This document shows positions 33,951-44,704 of a DNA stretch of 64,000 nt, one piece after another. Source of the DNA: Pseudobacteriovorax antillogorgiicola (GTDB lineage: Bacteria > Bdellovibrionota_B > Oligoflexia > Oligoflexales > RGVZ01); contig CAMBEK010000001.1 of NCBI GenBank assembly GCA_945865565.1, positions 99,795 to 163,794 of the forward strand, read 5' to 3'. The position numbers and the translations under genes were made by a program. Positions within the stretch are counted from its first letter, which is position 1. Every line of letters starts with the position of its first letter. Below the pieces are notes generated by a model. It was not told where the DNA came from. It did not search any database and saw only the letters and a program-made list of their open reading frames with translations.

Positions 33951-35872
33951 TTGTAGCTCCTCGTTGCCAACTTGACATGTTCGTAGACGAGTTCTTCCTG
34001 ATGACGCTTGTGACCCTTTGCCGGTCCCGTCGCATCGCCCTCATGTTCCCACACGGCCACGTGGCAAAAGTTCTCGTCGTTGCGCAAGGCTTCGCCGTCA
34101 GGAGTCTGATGCTCTGTCCGGAAATGGCCGCCGCAAGACTCTTCCCGCGTTAGGGCGTCAAGGCACATCAGCTCTCCAAACTCCAAAAAGTCTGCAACCC
34201 TTCCGGCCTTTTCCAGCGACTGATTGATTTCTTCATTGGTGCCGAGGATCTTAAGGTCTTGCCAGAATTCTTCGCGCAACTTTGGAATCGCCTTCAGTGC
34301 TTCCTGCAGACCCGCACGGTCACGCGCCATGCCACACTTGTCCCACATGATTTTGCCGAGTTCGCGGTGAAATGAATCCACCGTGCGCGAACCCTTGATT
34401 GAAAGGAGCTGGCCAACTCGCTTACGACAACTGTCCTCAGCGGCTTTGAATGACTCGTGCGACGTCGTCACCTTTTCCAGCTTGGAAGAAGCCAGATAAT
34501 TGGCAATGGTGTAGGGGATTACAAAATATCCATCGGCCAATCCTTGCATCAAGGCGCTTGCTCCAAGGCGGTTTGCGCCGTGATCAGAGAAGTTTGCTTC
34601 GCCGAGTACGTGCAGGCCAGGGATGGTGCTCATCAGGTTGTAGTCAACCCACAGGCCGCCCATTGTGTAATGGACCGCAGGGTAGATGCGCATGGGCATC
34701 TTATAAGGATTTTCATCGGTAATGCGTTCGTACATGTCAAACAGGTTACCGTAGCGCGCCCGGATCTGATCTTCGCCAAGGCGACTAATGGAATCAGCAA
34801 AATCAAGGTAAACGCCAAAGCCACTTTCCCCAACACCCTGGCCTGCGTCACAGGCCTCCTTGGCACTCCGGCTGGCAATGTCGCGTGGCGCAAGATTGCC
34901 AAAACTCGGGTATTTGCGTTCCAAAAAATAATCCCGTTCTGAATCAGGAATGTCTGCCGGGGCGCGCTTGTCGCCTTTTGATTTTGGGACCCAAACACGC
35001 CCATCATTACGCAGGGACTCTGACATCAGGGTCAACTTTGACTGGTAGTCACCTTTGACGGGAATGCAGGTTGGGTGAATCTGGGTGAAGCAAGGATTTC
35101 CAAAAGCCGCGCCGCGCTTGTAGGCGCGGTAGGTTGCCGTGACGTTGGATCCCTTGGCGTTTGTCGACAGGTAAAAAACATTCCCGTATCCACCGGTTGC
35201 GAGAATGACGGCATCCGCGGCGTGGGACTCCATGGCTCCCGTCACAAGATCGCGCACGACGATGCCTCGCGCCTTGCCGTCGACTAAAACCAAATCCAGC
35301 ATTTCCGTCTTTGGAAACATTTGGACTTGGCCGGCACCAATTTGGCGCGACAGGGCGCTATATGCGCCTAAAAGAAGTTGTTGGCCCGTTTGCCCACGAG
35401 CATAAAAAGTGCGCGAAACTTGGGCTCCGCCAAAAGAGCGGTTGTCGAGAAGGCCACCGTATTCGCGAGCGAAAGGAACACCTTGAGCCACACACTGGTC
35501 AATGATGTGTCCACTCACCTCTGCAAGGCGGTGCACGTTTGCCTCGCGGGAACGAAAGTCCCCGCCCTTGATTGTGTCGTAAAAAAGGCGGTGGATGCTG
35601 TCGCCGTCACCGCGGTAATTTTTCGCTGCATTGATCCCGCCTTGGGCCGCAATGGAGTGGGCGCGCCGGGGGCTGTCCTGAAAGCAAAAGCATTTTACGT
35701 TGTAGCCAAGCTCGGCCAACGTCGCCGCAGCAGATCCGCCAGCAAGGCCAGAACCCACAACGATGATTTCAAATTTTCTTTTGTTAGCCGGAGACACCAG
35801 CTTCAAATCAAACTTGTGATTTTCCCACTTGCTTTCAAGTGGCCCGGCAGGAATTTTTGCGTCCAATTTCAT
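33947..35872 (-). CDS. sdhA: succinate dehydrogenase/fumarate reductase flavoprotein subunit
   Basis: A 641-residue flavoprotein. The FAD motif [21 protein letters not shown] starts near residue 36, and the covalent FAD His is in [14 protein letters not shown]. Substrate residues are in HPTCIP and [14 protein letters not shown]. The 641-residue size and the sequence style ([21 protein letters not shown]) fit the SdhA type of epsilon/deltaproteobacteria and Bacteroidetes, paired with a single cytochrome b. Oxidation of succinate or reduction of fumarate are both possible. Confidence 0.95.
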   Translation of the reverse strand: MKLDAKIPAGPLESKWENHKFDLKLVSPANKRKFEIIVVGSGLAGGSAAATLAELGYNVKCFCFQDSPRRAHSIAAQGGINAAKNYRGDGDSIHRLFYDTIKGGDFRSREANVHRLAEVSGHIIDQCVAQGVPFAREYGGLLDNRSFGGAQVSRTFYARGQTGQQLLLGAYSALSRQIGAGQVQMFPKTEMLDLVLVDGKARGIVVRDLVTGAMESHAADAVILATGGYGNVFYLSTNAKGSNVTATYRAYKRGAAFGNPCFTQIHPTCIPVKGDYQSKLTLMSESLRNDGRVWVPKSKGDKRAPADIPDSERDYFLERKYPSFGNLAPRDIASRSAKEACDAGQGVGESGFGVYLDFADSISRLGEDQIRARYGNLFDMYERITDENPYKMPMRIYPAVHYTMGGLWVDYNLMSTIPGLHVLGEANFSDHGANRLGASALMQGLADGYFVIPYTIANYLASSKLEKVTTSHESFKAAEDSCRKRVGQLLSIKGSRTVDSFHRELGKIMWDKCGMARDRAGLQEALKAIPKLREEFWQDLKILGTNEEINQSLEKAGRVADFLEFGELMCLDALTREESCGGHFRTEHQTPDGEALRNDENFCHVAVWEHEGDATGPAKGHKRHQEELVYEHVKLATRSYK

Positions 35873-35885
35873 TTTTTTCTCCCCG

Positions 35886-36551
35886 TTATTTCACGAGACC
35901 GAGGTAAATCGACAGCGGGATGGAAGCAAAAAGCAAAGCAATGCCAACCCCAAGAAGCGGACCAACAAACCGCACCGACCGGTTATAACGCGGATGGTTC
36001 AAGCCAAGGGTCTGAAAGATGCTTGCGATTCCGTGAGACAGGTGAAGTCCAATGGCTGCCATCGCAATTAAGTAGGAACCCGCAACGGCTGGCTGACGAA
36101 AGCCATGAATCGCCATTTGGTAGATATCAAATTCGCCCATGGCCCGGATCTCTGGATCCGTCACGCGCCAGGTGAAATGGGCCAAATGAAATATAATAAA
36201 AGCCAACATGACCAGACCAGTCAGCACCATGTGACGCGATGCCCATGTTGCTTGAACGGTGTTATTAAAGGCGTAGGGTTGAGGGCGCGCCGCGCGATTT
36301 CCCAAGGTCACATAAGCGGCAAAATAAAGGTGCGCCACAAAAGCCGCCAAAAGGCCGCCCCGAGCCACCCATAATACAGCCGGAAATTTATGAAGGCCTT
36401 CGGCATAAGCATTGATCGCTTGCGGCCCAGCAAAAATCAGAAGGTTTCCAGAAAGATGGGCCACCAAAAAACCGGTTAGCATAATTCCGGTAACGGCCAT
36501 AATCGCTTTTGCGCCAATTGGATTTCTGACGGCATGCTTCAACCAACTCAT
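35886..36551 (-). CDS. sdhC: succinate dehydrogenase cytochrome b558-type anchor subunit
   Basis: A 221-residue membrane protein with five hydrophobic helices, matching the single-chain cytochrome b558 anchor of the SdhCAB complexes that usually use menaquinone. Candidate haem histidines lie in [27 protein letters not shown] and LHLSHGIAS. No separate SdhD is present. AAGGGAG lies a few bases before the ATG. Gene order sdhC-sdhA-sdhB is standard for this type. The preceding M16 protease gene ends 39 bases upstream. Confidence 0.88.
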   Translation of the reverse strand: MSWLKHAVRNPIGAKAIMAVTGIMLTGFLVAHLSGNLLIFAGPQAINAYAEGLHKFPAVLWVARGGLLAAFVAHLYFAAYVTLGNRAARPQPYAFNNTVQATWASRHMVLTGLVMLAFIIFHLAHFTWRVTDPEIRAMGEFDIYQMAIHGFRQPAVAGSYLIAMAAIGLHLSHGIASIFQTLGLNHPRYNRSVRFVGPLLGVGIALLFASIPLSIYLGLVK

Positions 36552-36590
36552 TCATACTCCCTTGTCAAACGCCCAAAAAACCGGGGTCAA

Positions 36591-39239
36591 TCATATTCCC
36601 ACAAGGACTGTTTGTGCACGTTTTTTATCTAGCAGCTGACGTGCAATCGCGGTGACATCCTTGGCTTCAACACCGGCAATGCGGCCCGGGTATTCTTGGT
36701 AGGCATTATGCCCGACTCCATAGAGCTTCATAAGGGCCATCGTACTGGCCAGTGATTCGCTGCTTTGCAAGTCCATCACATGGGCGCCCTTGATGTAGCT
36801 TTTGGCTCGCGCCAATTCGGCAGCGGTGGGACCTTCACTGGCCATCGCCTCAAGTTCGGACCAGATGCCAGCCTCGGCAGCTTCAACCTTGTCTGGACTG
36901 CACGCAATATAGGCACCAAGAAGGCCACGATTTCTGCCGTAGCTCAATATTGGTGCGACGCTGTAGGCCAGCCCGTCGCGGTCTCTCAAATTGGCGAACA
37001 TCCGGCCGCCGGTTCCACCAAGGATGTTGCACATGACATCCACCGCAAAACGCTCTGGGGAAGTCCATCCAGGTCCTGGCATTGCCACTGCCATGTGGAC
37101 CTGCTGGCGATCCATGGGAATCGTCGTGCGCGAGGCAGACAAGACAGGCTGAATGGCGTCTGAGGCGAAACTTCTCGGCTTCTTGCCGACCTCAAAGCCT
37201 TGCAAACTCTTTTCCAACATAGCCATCACGGCATCGGCGGAAAGATCGCCGCAGCCCGCGACGACCATCGAGCCCCCCGGCAGCCAATGATGGTAGGCAT
37301 CCATCACCTGTTTCGCCGATAAGGCTGCGATCTGTTCACCCTTGCCAGCAAGGTCGTTGCCATACGGGTGCTCGCCAAGCACGGCCTCTTGCAGCCGCCG
37401 GATGCAAAGACTGGCTGGAGAGTCGGCCTGGTGGCGGAAATACTCTTGAATCTCGCGCTGAAAGGATTCGTATTGGGCATCAGGAAAAACCGGTTCCAGC
37501 ATCATTTCATGAAGCAGGTTGGATAGTTTTTCGTAGTCTTGCGTCAGACAGGAAAGGCGAAAACCGAGGGAGTCCTTCCCCGAGAAGGCCGACAGGTCAG
37601 CGCCGGTACTTTCAACCTGCCACGCGCAATCCTCGTAGGATGTTTTTTTCGTCGCCCGGGCCAGGTTTGATGCCATGGCATTAAAAATACCGGGCATCAT
37701 CGTGCCCCCAAATTCAGCCCTTTGTCCGCCCTCCGTCGCTAAAACCAAGGACAACAAACCTGAGCCAGGGCGCTGGCGGTAAATGAAAGAGATGCCAGAC
37801 TTCAGCTCTGTCAGCAAAGTTTCGCCGCCGGGTGTTCCATTGCCGCGAATTTTTGTCGAAGTTCTGGTGATCTGCGCTTTTTCAAAGTGCTTAGCAGTTC
37901 CGCGCTGAAAGGCTTGCGCCACATTGATCTCAGACATTTCCAGGCGATCTGGGGCAACCCCCACAATATGAAAGGACGCGGGATGGATCCACCGCTGCCA
38001 TGCTTCCACCAGATCGGCTGTCGTGAGCCGCTCGACACCTGCCATCCACACCTCGTCGTAACGGTGCTTTTGGCTCGTGGTCAAGCCAAACCCAACCCTG
38101 GCGAGGCCTCCGATGGTTTCATTGCGGAAAACCTTGTCCGCCCTGATTGCAGATTTTGCCCGATCAAGGTCCGCCTCGCCCCATTTCCTGACGGATTCCT
38201 CTGCCGAAGCAAACTCCGCCAAAACTTCTCCGACCGCCTCGATCGCAGCCAAGGCCGTGTCGTCGCTCGTGAGGATGGTGATTTCGAAAAGGCCGGGGAA
38301 GGCTGGTGAAAATAAAGTTGCCGCCGCCGAAGATACGAGTCCCTGCTCGTCCCTCAAACCCCGGTTCATCAAGCCCAGATCGCCCGACCCCAACAAATAC
38401 GCGCACATGTCGAGGGCCGGGGTGTCAATGTGTTCAAGTTCGGGAACAGGAATGGCAAAGTCAAAACGCACTTGCTGATAATCGCCGCGGACCAAGTCAA
38501 CAGCCAGAGTCTTTGGTGCCAGAACTTTGGGAAAAATGCTTTGAATCGACGCTGCTTTGAGATCACGCGCGGGGTCAGCTATGGTTTTCAAAAATCCGGC
38601 GACTTTTTCCGAATCAAAATCACCGACCACCACAAATCCACAGTTCGATGGCCGGTAGAAGGTGTCCCTAAAATGACAAAGCTGCTCTCGCGTTGTTGCG
38701 GTAACGCTTTCGACACTTCCAATCACGGGACGTCCGGCTTCAGAACCTTCGTAGGCACGAGCAAAAATCTTTTGCGCGGCGCGGGTTCCTGGATCATCAA
38801 GGCCCCTGCTGATCTCTTCCAGGATGACCTTGCGCTCTCGCTCGACCTCAACAGGATCGATGGCACTTTGAAAAACTGCGTCAGCCAATAGTTCCAAAGC
38901 GTCGAGGGCAAATTCACTGGCCACTGTCAGGTAATAAACCGTCCGGTCAAAGGTTGTGTAGGCATTGATTTCGCCCCCCCATCCTTCGATGGTGGCCGAA
39001 ATTTCCCCGACACGTCGCTTGGAGGTGCCCTTGAAAGTCATGTGTTCCAGAAAATGGGCTGCCCCCTGCGGGTGACCGTGTTCTGCAATTTCCATGATGG
39101 ATCCGGCGCGGACCCAACACTGGATGCTGACAACAGGTACAAAGGAACGCTCCAATGAGATCAGTTCCATCCCGTTGGGTAGTATTGAATAGCGGGCTCC
39201 AGATTCACTCAATTGTTTTTTCTCACATGGAAAGTTCAA
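36591..39239 (-). CDS. M16 family zinc peptidase, double-domain
   Basis: An 882-residue pitrilysin/insulinase-family peptidase with two M16 halves, like PqqL/Bdellovibrio-type proteins. The inverted zinc motif HFLEH is near residue 63, with the third ligand Glu in ERERKVILEEI. The second half (from about residue 480) has the M16C pattern but no zinc motif, as usual. There is no signal peptide that I can see, so it may be cytoplasmic or processed otherwise. Its start overlaps the downstream end of the barrel-protein gene by 17 bases, so the two are translationally linked. Confidence 0.88.
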   Translation of the reverse strand: MNFPCEKKQLSESGARYSILPNGMELISLERSFVPVVSIQCWVRAGSIMEIAEHGHPQGAAHFLEHMTFKGTSKRRVGEISATIEGWGGEINAYTTFDRTVYYLTVASEFALDALELLADAVFQSAIDPVEVERERKVILEEISRGLDDPGTRAAQKIFARAYEGSEAGRPVIGSVESVTATTREQLCHFRDTFYRPSNCGFVVVGDFDSEKVAGFLKTIADPARDLKAASIQSIFPKVLAPKTLAVDLVRGDYQQVRFDFAIPVPELEHIDTPALDMCAYLLGSGDLGLMNRGLRDEQGLVSSAAATLFSPAFPGLFEITILTSDDTALAAIEAVGEVLAEFASAEESVRKWGEADLDRAKSAIRADKVFRNETIGGLARVGFGLTTSQKHRYDEVWMAGVERLTTADLVEAWQRWIHPASFHIVGVAPDRLEMSEINVAQAFQRGTAKHFEKAQITRTSTKIRGNGTPGGETLLTELKSGISFIYRQRPGSGLLSLVLATEGGQRAEFGGTMMPGIFNAMASNLARATKKTSYEDCAWQVESTGADLSAFSGKDSLGFRLSCLTQDYEKLSNLLHEMMLEPVFPDAQYESFQREIQEYFRHQADSPASLCIRRLQEAVLGEHPYGNDLAGKGEQIAALSAKQVMDAYHHWLPGGSMVVAGCGDLSADAVMAMLEKSLQGFEVGKKPRSFASDAIQPVLSASRTTIPMDRQQVHMAVAMPGPGWTSPERFAVDVMCNILGGTGGRMFANLRDRDGLAYSVAPILSYGRNRGLLGAYIACSPDKVEAAEAGIWSELEAMASEGPTAAELARAKSYIKGAHVMDLQSSESLASTMALMKLYGVGHNAYQEYPGRIAGVEAKDVTAIARQLLDKKRAQTVLVGI

Positions 39240-40188
39240 GATTCATGTTGATTGATTGGTGGGACTCTTCAAACCTGAGGTCTGGCCGGCTTGCCGTATA
39301 GGAAAAGGAAACCTTTGGTCCGACGAGGGCGATTCCCGCCGCTGCCGTTTCACGCAAATGACCGGATTGCGGATCTTTGCCGTAGCCACCAAGAAGCCTC
39401 AGGTAGTCGTAAACCTTGATGGAAAACGACCCAGTCAGCATCTGCTCTGAATCCACTTCGCTTTCAAGGATCTCTCGTCTTTGCCAATCAAGATGAAGGC
39501 TCGTCTGCCCCTGCGCAAACAGGCTTGCCAGGCCAACCCGGGTGTAGCGCGGCGCGTTGCTGTTGACCGACTTGTTGGCCAGGCCCTCCACCGAAGCGCC
39601 AAAGCGGAGCGTGGGCGTCAACAGGCCAACCACCCCCACGTTGAGGGATGTCCCGCGTACGGCATCATCTGACTTTGTATCAACTTCCACACCAGATCCG
39701 AGCGGACCAGCTTCGGTCCATTGGCCCGCAACCCCGATCGAAAGCGTGTGAAAGGCGTATGCCGCACCAAGGCCAATGCGGCGCGTTACATAGCGGCCCG
39801 ACACAGACTGCTCGCCCCCGAAGGTGGAATCGTCGGCCTTCAGAAGGCTGGTGTAGGAGACGCCAGCAGCAATGGGACTGCTTTTCGAATCCACGACGCC
39901 GAGCTTATAAAATTCGCGCCCGAAGGCCGGCCAATGATAGCCGCCTGCAACGTTGTACTGTTTTTCCAGAGCCAACATGCCCGGATTTAATTTGAGGGAC
40001 CCCGCACCGGAATAGGCAACACTTCCAGAATTGGCAAAGGCCAAGGAAGGACCGCCGGCAATTTCATACTCCTCCGGCACGGAAACCGGCTGCACCACGG
40101 TGACGGCACGGCCACTTGTGGCGGTGAGCAGCGATTGGGTAAAAAAAACAGAAAAAACAGCAACTTTCCGAAGCTTGCCAAAACCCAT
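39223..40188 (-). CDS. hypothetical outer-membrane barrel-like protein
   Basis: A 321-residue exported protein. The ATG at 40188 follows GGAGG by seven bases and gives MGFGKLRKVAVFSVFFTQSL, a signal peptide with cleavage near SGRA; a longer open frame to 40278 is less likely. The mature part shows alternating polar and apolar strands (YHWPAFGREFYKLGVV, GLGAAYAFHTLSIGVAGQW) and family-like patterns of PorV/TTP barrels, so it is probably a 12- to 14-strand outer-membrane barrel. It lies between yajC and the M16 protease gene. Function unknown. Confidence 0.68.
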   Translation of the reverse strand: MGFGKLRKVAVFSVFFTQSLLTATSGRAVTVVQPVSVPEEYEIAGGPSLAFANSGSVAYSGAGSLKLNPGMLALEKQYNVAGGYHWPAFGREFYKLGVVDSKSSPIAAGVSYTSLLKADDSTFGGEQSVSGRYVTRRIGLGAAYAFHTLSIGVAGQWTEAGPLGSGVEVDTKSDDAVRGTSLNVGVVGLLTPTLRFGASVEGLANKSVNSNAPRYTRVGLASLFAQGQTSLHLDWQRREILESEVDSEQMLTGSFSIKVYDYLRLLGGYGKDPQSGHLRETAAAGIALVGPKVSFSYTASRPDLRFEESHQSINMNLELSM

Positions 40189-40295
40189 CACGGCACCTCC
40201 AAGCCCGGCTCCAAGCCTGACCCTAGACCTACACTCTATCCCGAAGGGGCGCGCACCGGAAGGGATGCCTGATGTCATGCCGGCGACATCTCGCC

Positions 40296-40628
40296 TTATT
40301 TGGATTGAACCTTTTCGGGCGTTTTCGTCAGGGCGATCACATTCGCCTTCATGACTTTGAAGGTGCTGCTCAACGATTCAATTGTGACAAAGGCATCTGC
40401 CACTGAACGCACCCGACCCACAATGCCGCCGCTCGTGATTACTTCATCACCGACCTTCAACCCGGTCAGCATCTGGCTGTGTTCGCGAGCGCGCTTTTGC
40501 TGCGGGCGAAGGATCATAAAGTACATGATCGCGAGAAAGGCCGCCGGAAGGGCCAGGGTTTCGAAAATGGAAGGACCCTTGGGGGCCGCAGTTTGGGCAT
40601 ACGCGATGTCAACAAGGCTAAAGTTCAT
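40296..40628 (-). CDS. yajC: preprotein translocase subunit YajC
   Basis: A 110-residue single-pass inner-membrane accessory of SecDF. One TM (LALPAAFLAIMYFMILRP, about residues 26-43) is followed by QQKRAREHSQML, the conserved YajC basic stretch, and the cytoplasmic domain VGDEVITSGGIVG. AAGG precedes the ATG. secD and secF are not in the window, unlike the usual yajC-secDF order. It heads the minus-strand run through the barrel protein, M16 and sdh genes. Confidence 0.92.
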   Translation of the reverse strand: MNFSLVDIAYAQTAAPKGPSIFETLALPAAFLAIMYFMILRPQQKRAREHSQMLTGLKVGDEVITSGGIVGRVRSVADAFVTIESLSSTFKVMKANVIALTKTPEKVQSK

Positions 40629-40744
40629 TTTTTTTACCTTTTTGCGATTTTCAGGGCCCGGATTTTTAAAATCCAGGGGGGCTCAAAGTACCGGACCAGA
40701 CGCCCCTTGGCGAGACGATTTCAAAAGGCTAGGGTCGACCCCCT

Positions 40745-42880
40745 ATGAGCCGCCACAACCAAACGATCAACCTGTCTGAATTAAACCCCGAGCAAAGGTC
40801 TGCTGTTGAAAATTTCAACGGGCCAATGCTGATCCTTGCTGGCGCTGGAACTGGTAAAACACGGGTGATCACCGCCCGCATGGCGTGGATGATGCAGCAA
40901 GGCATCGCCCCCAGCAACATTGCCGCCATGACCTTTACCAACAAAGCTGCCCGGGAAATGGCTGGGCGCATCGGCGAACTTGTCGGTCCCGCGCGGGCCA
41001 AGGATCTGTCCGTTAGTACGTTTCACAGTTTCTGCCTGAAAATCCTGCGAGAACATGGTCATGCCGTCGGCGTGGCGCCACGCTTTGGCATTGTGGACAC
41101 GGGCGATCAGATTGATTTGGTATCGCGGGCCCTGAAGGAAAAACAGTGGGGCGGAACGGTGCCCGTTGAAGACCTGCACGGCGCGATCAGCAGATGGAAA
41201 AATGAGCTTCTGGGTCCGGAAGATATTTTGGCTGGCAAAGGGCGCCTAGCTCCCGGATACGACCGCGAGGTTTTTGGGCGAGTTTACGACCTCTACGAGC
41301 GCCAACTGAAAATCAACCGCGTCATCGACTTTGACGACTGTATCTTCAAGACATATCTGCTTTTGCGCGACGATCAGGAACTTCAAAAAACCCTGGCAAA
41401 AAAATTCCGCTACATCCTCGTCGACGAATTCCAGGACACCAACTTCGCCCAGTTGACCCTGCTTGGAATGATCGCCCGGCACCACAACAATGTTTGCGTC
41501 GTGGGCGACGACGACCAGTCAATCTACAGTTGGCGTGGGGCGATGTATGAAACCCTCGAAGAATTCGAACGGATGTTTCCAGGAACGCAATTGGTCAAAC
41601 TCGAGCAAAACTATCGCTGCAGCAATGTCATCCTGGATGCCGCCAACAGCCTGATCCGCAACAATACCAAGCGCAAGGAAAAGAAACTCTGGAGCCAAAG
41701 CACCTCGAAACTTCCGATTCGCCTGATCCCACTGGAAACCTCTGACTCAGAGGCCCGCTGGATCAGCGAACAGTGCATGTCGCTTATCGGCGGCGGTTCC
41801 CTTCACAAGGATATCGTCGTTCTCTACCGGGCCAACGCCCAATCCCGTCCAATTGAACTGGCGCTGCGCGAGGCCGGACTCCGCGCCAAGGTTTTTGGGG
41901 GGACCGGTTTTTTTGAGCGCAAGGAAGTGAAAGACTTTCTGTCCTTTGTAAAGTTGGCAGCCGAGCCGGATGACCGGCTCGCGTTTTGGCGCGCCATCAG
42001 CGCCTGCCCGAGTGGAGTCGGAATCAAAACCCTTGAGCGTTTGTCGGCCTTTGCCGAAGCAAAAAAATGCAGCCCATTGTGCGCCGGAGAAACGGCCGAC
42101 GCCGAAAGTTTGGGCCGGATCAAACCGGCAGTGGACGATTTTTGCGCCAAAATCCGCAGTATTTCTCAAGAAGCCCAAGCCACGACCACCGACAATATCG
42201 TTGGCCTTGGCGAACAGATCATCGGCCAGTTCAAGCTGCTGGATGAAATCCTGATGAACACCAAAGACCCTGCCGCAAGGCTTCGCAAAATGGAAATCAT
42301 CAAGTCCCTGCCTTCGTGGCTTGGAAATGCCGCGCGGGCGGTTGCCGCCGCCAATGAACGGCCAACAGGGGAAGTGGTGAACTGGCAGAAGTTGATGGAC
42401 CGGATCATGCTTACTGGCGAGGACGACCGCCACAAGGAGGACGAGAAAAATCCGCTGGATGTCATCTCATTGATGACCATCCACGCGGCAAAAGGACTTG
42501 AATTCCCGGTTGTTTTTGTCGTCGGGGTGGAAGAGGAACTTTTGCCTCACAAAAACAGCATTGAGCTGGGCGAGGCGGGAATTGCAGAAGAAAGACGCCT
42601 TTTCTATGTAGCCCTCACGCGCGCCAAAGAACGCCTCTACCTTACTTATGCCCTGGACCGCTCGTCGCGCTTTGGCACGTCGGCTCGCCGGCCATCGCGC
42701 TTTTTGTCAGAAATACCAAAGCAGCTGCTTGCAGGAGAAGACGGCGAGGCCAGCTGTGCTGCGGATGCTGTCACCGACGGCGTGGCAACGGCCCAGAAAC
42801 GGGAAGAGCTGCGCCGCAAGGAAACCATCGCCCAACTTGGTTTTCTTAGACAAAGCCTTTTTCCCGGACGAATTCCTTGA
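40745..42880 (+). CDS. ATP-dependent 3'-5' DNA helicase, Rep/UvrD/PcrA family
   Basis: A 711-residue superfamily 1A helicase. Motif Q/I: LNPEQRSAVENF and AGAGTGKT; II: LVDEFQDTN; III: GDDDQSIYSWRGA; IV-VI include LEQNYRCSN, TIHAAKGLEFPVVF and VALTRAKERLYL. Rep-like features (shorter C-terminus and FDDCIF wording) make Rep or PcrA more likely than UvrD. It would unwind DNA during replication restart or repair. Its 3' end overlaps the convergent rpoH gene by 35 bases. Confidence 0.93.
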   Translation: MSRHNQTINLSELNPEQRSAVENFNGPMLILAGAGTGKTRVITARMAWMMQQGIAPSNIAAMTFTNKAAREMAGRIGELVGPARAKDLSVSTFHSFCLKILREHGHAVGVAPRFGIVDTGDQIDLVSRALKEKQWGGTVPVEDLHGAISRWKNELLGPEDILAGKGRLAPGYDREVFGRVYDLYERQLKINRVIDFDDCIFKTYLLLRDDQELQKTLAKKFRYILVDEFQDTNFAQLTLLGMIARHHNNVCVVGDDDQSIYSWRGAMYETLEEFERMFPGTQLVKLEQNYRCSNVILDAANSLIRNNTKRKEKKLWSQSTSKLPIRLIPLETSDSEARWISEQCMSLIGGGSLHKDIVVLYRANAQSRPIELALREAGLRAKVFGGTGFFERKEVKDFLSFVKLAAEPDDRLAFWRAISACPSGVGIKTLERLSAFAEAKKCSPLCAGETADAESLGRIKPAVDDFCAKIRSISQEAQATTTDNIVGLGEQIIGQFKLLDEILMNTKDPAARLRKMEIIKSLPSWLGNAARAVAAANERPTGEVVNWQKLMDRIMLTGEDDRHKEDEKNPLDVISLMTIHAAKGLEFPVVFVVGVEEELLPHKNSIELGEAGIAEERRLFYVALTRAKERLYLTYALDRSSRFGTSARRPSRFLSEIPKQLLAGEDGEASCAADAVTDGVATAQKREELRRKETIAQLGFLRQSLFPGRIP

Positions 42881-43694
42881 GTTTTTGCATCAACCGAACT
42901 TCGATCTGGCGCGCCCTTTCGCGGCTGATCCCGTGTCGCTCGCCAAACTCCTGCAAGGTCATGGGCTGAACGCTGAGCAGGCGGTCCTCGAAAAGTTCCA
43001 GATCGCGCCCTGTGATGCGCTTTTTAAATTCGTCGAGATGCTTTTTGAAAATGGTCTGAACTTCTTTTTTAGCGAGGATGTCCTCGACGCTTTCGCCCGG
43101 GTCGGCATAAGTCGACCCCCTTGTGACATCGGACCCCTCTGACACCGGCTCGTCAAACGACAGATCCGGTCCTGCAAGACGCTGCTGCATTTCAACAACA
43201 TCTTTTTCACGAACGTTCAGGTTGCTCGCGAGCAGTTTGGTGTCAACCCGGTCGTATTCGGCGAGAAGTTTTTCGGCTTCTTTGCGCAAATTGAAAAAAA
43301 GTTTCCTTTGGGCGGTTGTCGTGCCCATTTTTACCAGGCTCTTGTTGTCCATCAAATATTTCAAGATGTAGGCGCGAATCCACCAGGCGGCATAACTTGA
43401 AAGTTTAACCCCCTTGTAGGGGTTGTAGCGCTTTACGGCCTGCATGAGGCCGTAGTTGCCCTCCTGGATCAGATCCAGCGTGGATTCCTGTGCCCGCCTG
43501 AAATCATTGGCGATTTTGACGACAAGGCGCAGGTTGGAGGTGATCAAACGGTGGGCCGCATGGACATCGCCGTCTTCAAAATGGCGCACCGCCAGGTCGT
43601 ACTCTTCCTCTGGCTCCAAGAGGGGATGACGAGCAACCTCTTGCAGATAGAGCTGCAACGGTGAGACATTGGCTGGAAGTGCCCGGTTTGCCAC
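42846..43694 (-). CDS. rpoH: RNA polymerase sigma-32 factor RpoH
   Basis: A sigma70-family factor of about 282 residues. Region 2 (LRLVVKIANDF, LDLIQEGNYGLMQAVKRYNP, SSYAAWWIRAYIL) is followed by QRKLFFNLRKEAEK, the RpoH box, which is diagnostic of sigma32. Region 4 has QEFGERHGISRERARQIEVR. It should direct the heat-shock regulon. I choose the GTG at 43694, which has AAGGTGG at a good distance, over an extension to 43760 that would run into the divergent gene. The two start codons are only 28 bases apart, so promoters of each gene lie within the other. No CIRCE or similar operator was seen. Confidence 0.9.
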   Translation of the reverse strand: MANRALPANVSPLQLYLQEVARHPLLEPEEEYDLAVRHFEDGDVHAAHRLITSNLRLVVKIANDFRRAQESTLDLIQEGNYGLMQAVKRYNPYKGVKLSSYAAWWIRAYILKYLMDNKSLVKMGTTTAQRKLFFNLRKEAEKLLAEYDRVDTKLLASNLNVREKDVVEMQQRLAGPDLSFDEPVSEGSDVTRGSTYADPGESVEDILAKKEVQTIFKKHLDEFKKRITGRDLELFEDRLLSVQPMTLQEFGERHGISRERARQIEVRLMQKLKEFVREKGFV

Positions 43695-43722
43695 GTAAAA
43701 CCACCTTGAACAGGCCAGAACT

Positions 43723-44655
43723 ATGCCAGGAATCGGGATCGTAACAAATCCGCATTCCAAACTAAATAAGCGAAATCCCGAACGCCATAAAGTCCTTGGT
43801 TACATCTTGGGCCAGCGCGGTCAGCTTGCCGTCACCAATTCCATCGCGGAACTGGAATCGGTTGCCTCCGACTTCAAAGCCAAGGATGTCGAAATCCTAG
43901 CTATCAATGGGGGAGACGGGACGATCAGCCGGACCCTCACGGCGTTCATTCGCTGTTATGGGGACCAGCCGCTCCCAAAAATTGCAATCCTAGGCGGTGG
44001 CACCATCAACGTCCTGCGAACAAATTTAGGAATTCGGGGCCGCCCGGAAGACGTTCTTTTCCGTCTGGTCGAAGGGCACAGCTCGGGCATGAATTTTCAG
44101 ATTAAAAAAAACGCCACCCTCCGCATTGAAGACTCCTACGGCTTCATGTTTGGAGACGGAATCGTTGCCAATTTCCTTGATCTTTTCTACCGCCACAAAA
44201 CCAATGCCCTTGGCTCGATCTTGCTCATGGTCCGGTTGTATTGGGCTGCCCTCTTCAACCGCGAGTTATTTCTCTCGGTCGTCAACCAGCAAGATTATCG
44301 CCTGTTTCCGAAAAATGGCCGCCCCCTTGAGGGCCTTTCGGCTGCCGTCATGTGCTCGACGTTGCCGCGCATGCCGCTTGGAGCCCGCTTCTTTACCCTT
44401 TTGGATAAAAACCCTGATAAGATGGAATGCATCAGCTTTCAGTTGGATGAGTCGAAAATCCTTTGGCAGTTGCCTGTGATGTTGGTTGGGACCGCCCTTG
44501 GTATGAACTTGTGGCAGCAGCGAATTTGCACCCGGTCGATCGATATTCAGGCAACCCCAGGGCGCCGCTATACAGTCGACGGTGAACTTTTCACGGCTGA
44601 AGGCGACACCATTAAAGTCACAATGGGGCCTCAACTTGACTTTGTCACCCTATGA
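43723..44655 (+). CDS. diacylglycerol kinase-family lipid kinase
   Basis: A 310-residue member of the DAGK catalytic family (YegS/DgkB/LCB5-like). GIGIVTNPHSKLNKRNP is the nucleotide-binding start, INGGDGTISRTL contains the GGDGT catalytic motif, and ILGGGTINVLR follows. It would phosphorylate a lipid such as diacylglycerol or a sphingoid-like substrate at the membrane. The ORF starts within the upstream region of rpoH. The next gene (AmgK-like) begins 49 bases later, so an operon with lipid and wall recycling roles is plausible. Confidence 0.85.
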   Translation: MPGIGIVTNPHSKLNKRNPERHKVLGYILGQRGQLAVTNSIAELESVASDFKAKDVEILAINGGDGTISRTLTAFIRCYGDQPLPKIAILGGGTINVLRTNLGIRGRPEDVLFRLVEGHSSGMNFQIKKNATLRIEDSYGFMFGDGIVANFLDLFYRHKTNALGSILLMVRLYWAALFNRELFLSVVNQQDYRLFPKNGRPLEGLSAAVMCSTLPRMPLGARFFTLLDKNPDKMECISFQLDESKILWQLPVMLVGTALGMNLWQQRICTRSIDIQATPGRRYTVDGELFTAEGDTIKVTMGPQLDFVTL

Positions 44656-44704
44656 CGCTTCGCTGCTTGCGCCGGCAATAAAGCCCGAAGGCAAGGAAAT
44701 CATT

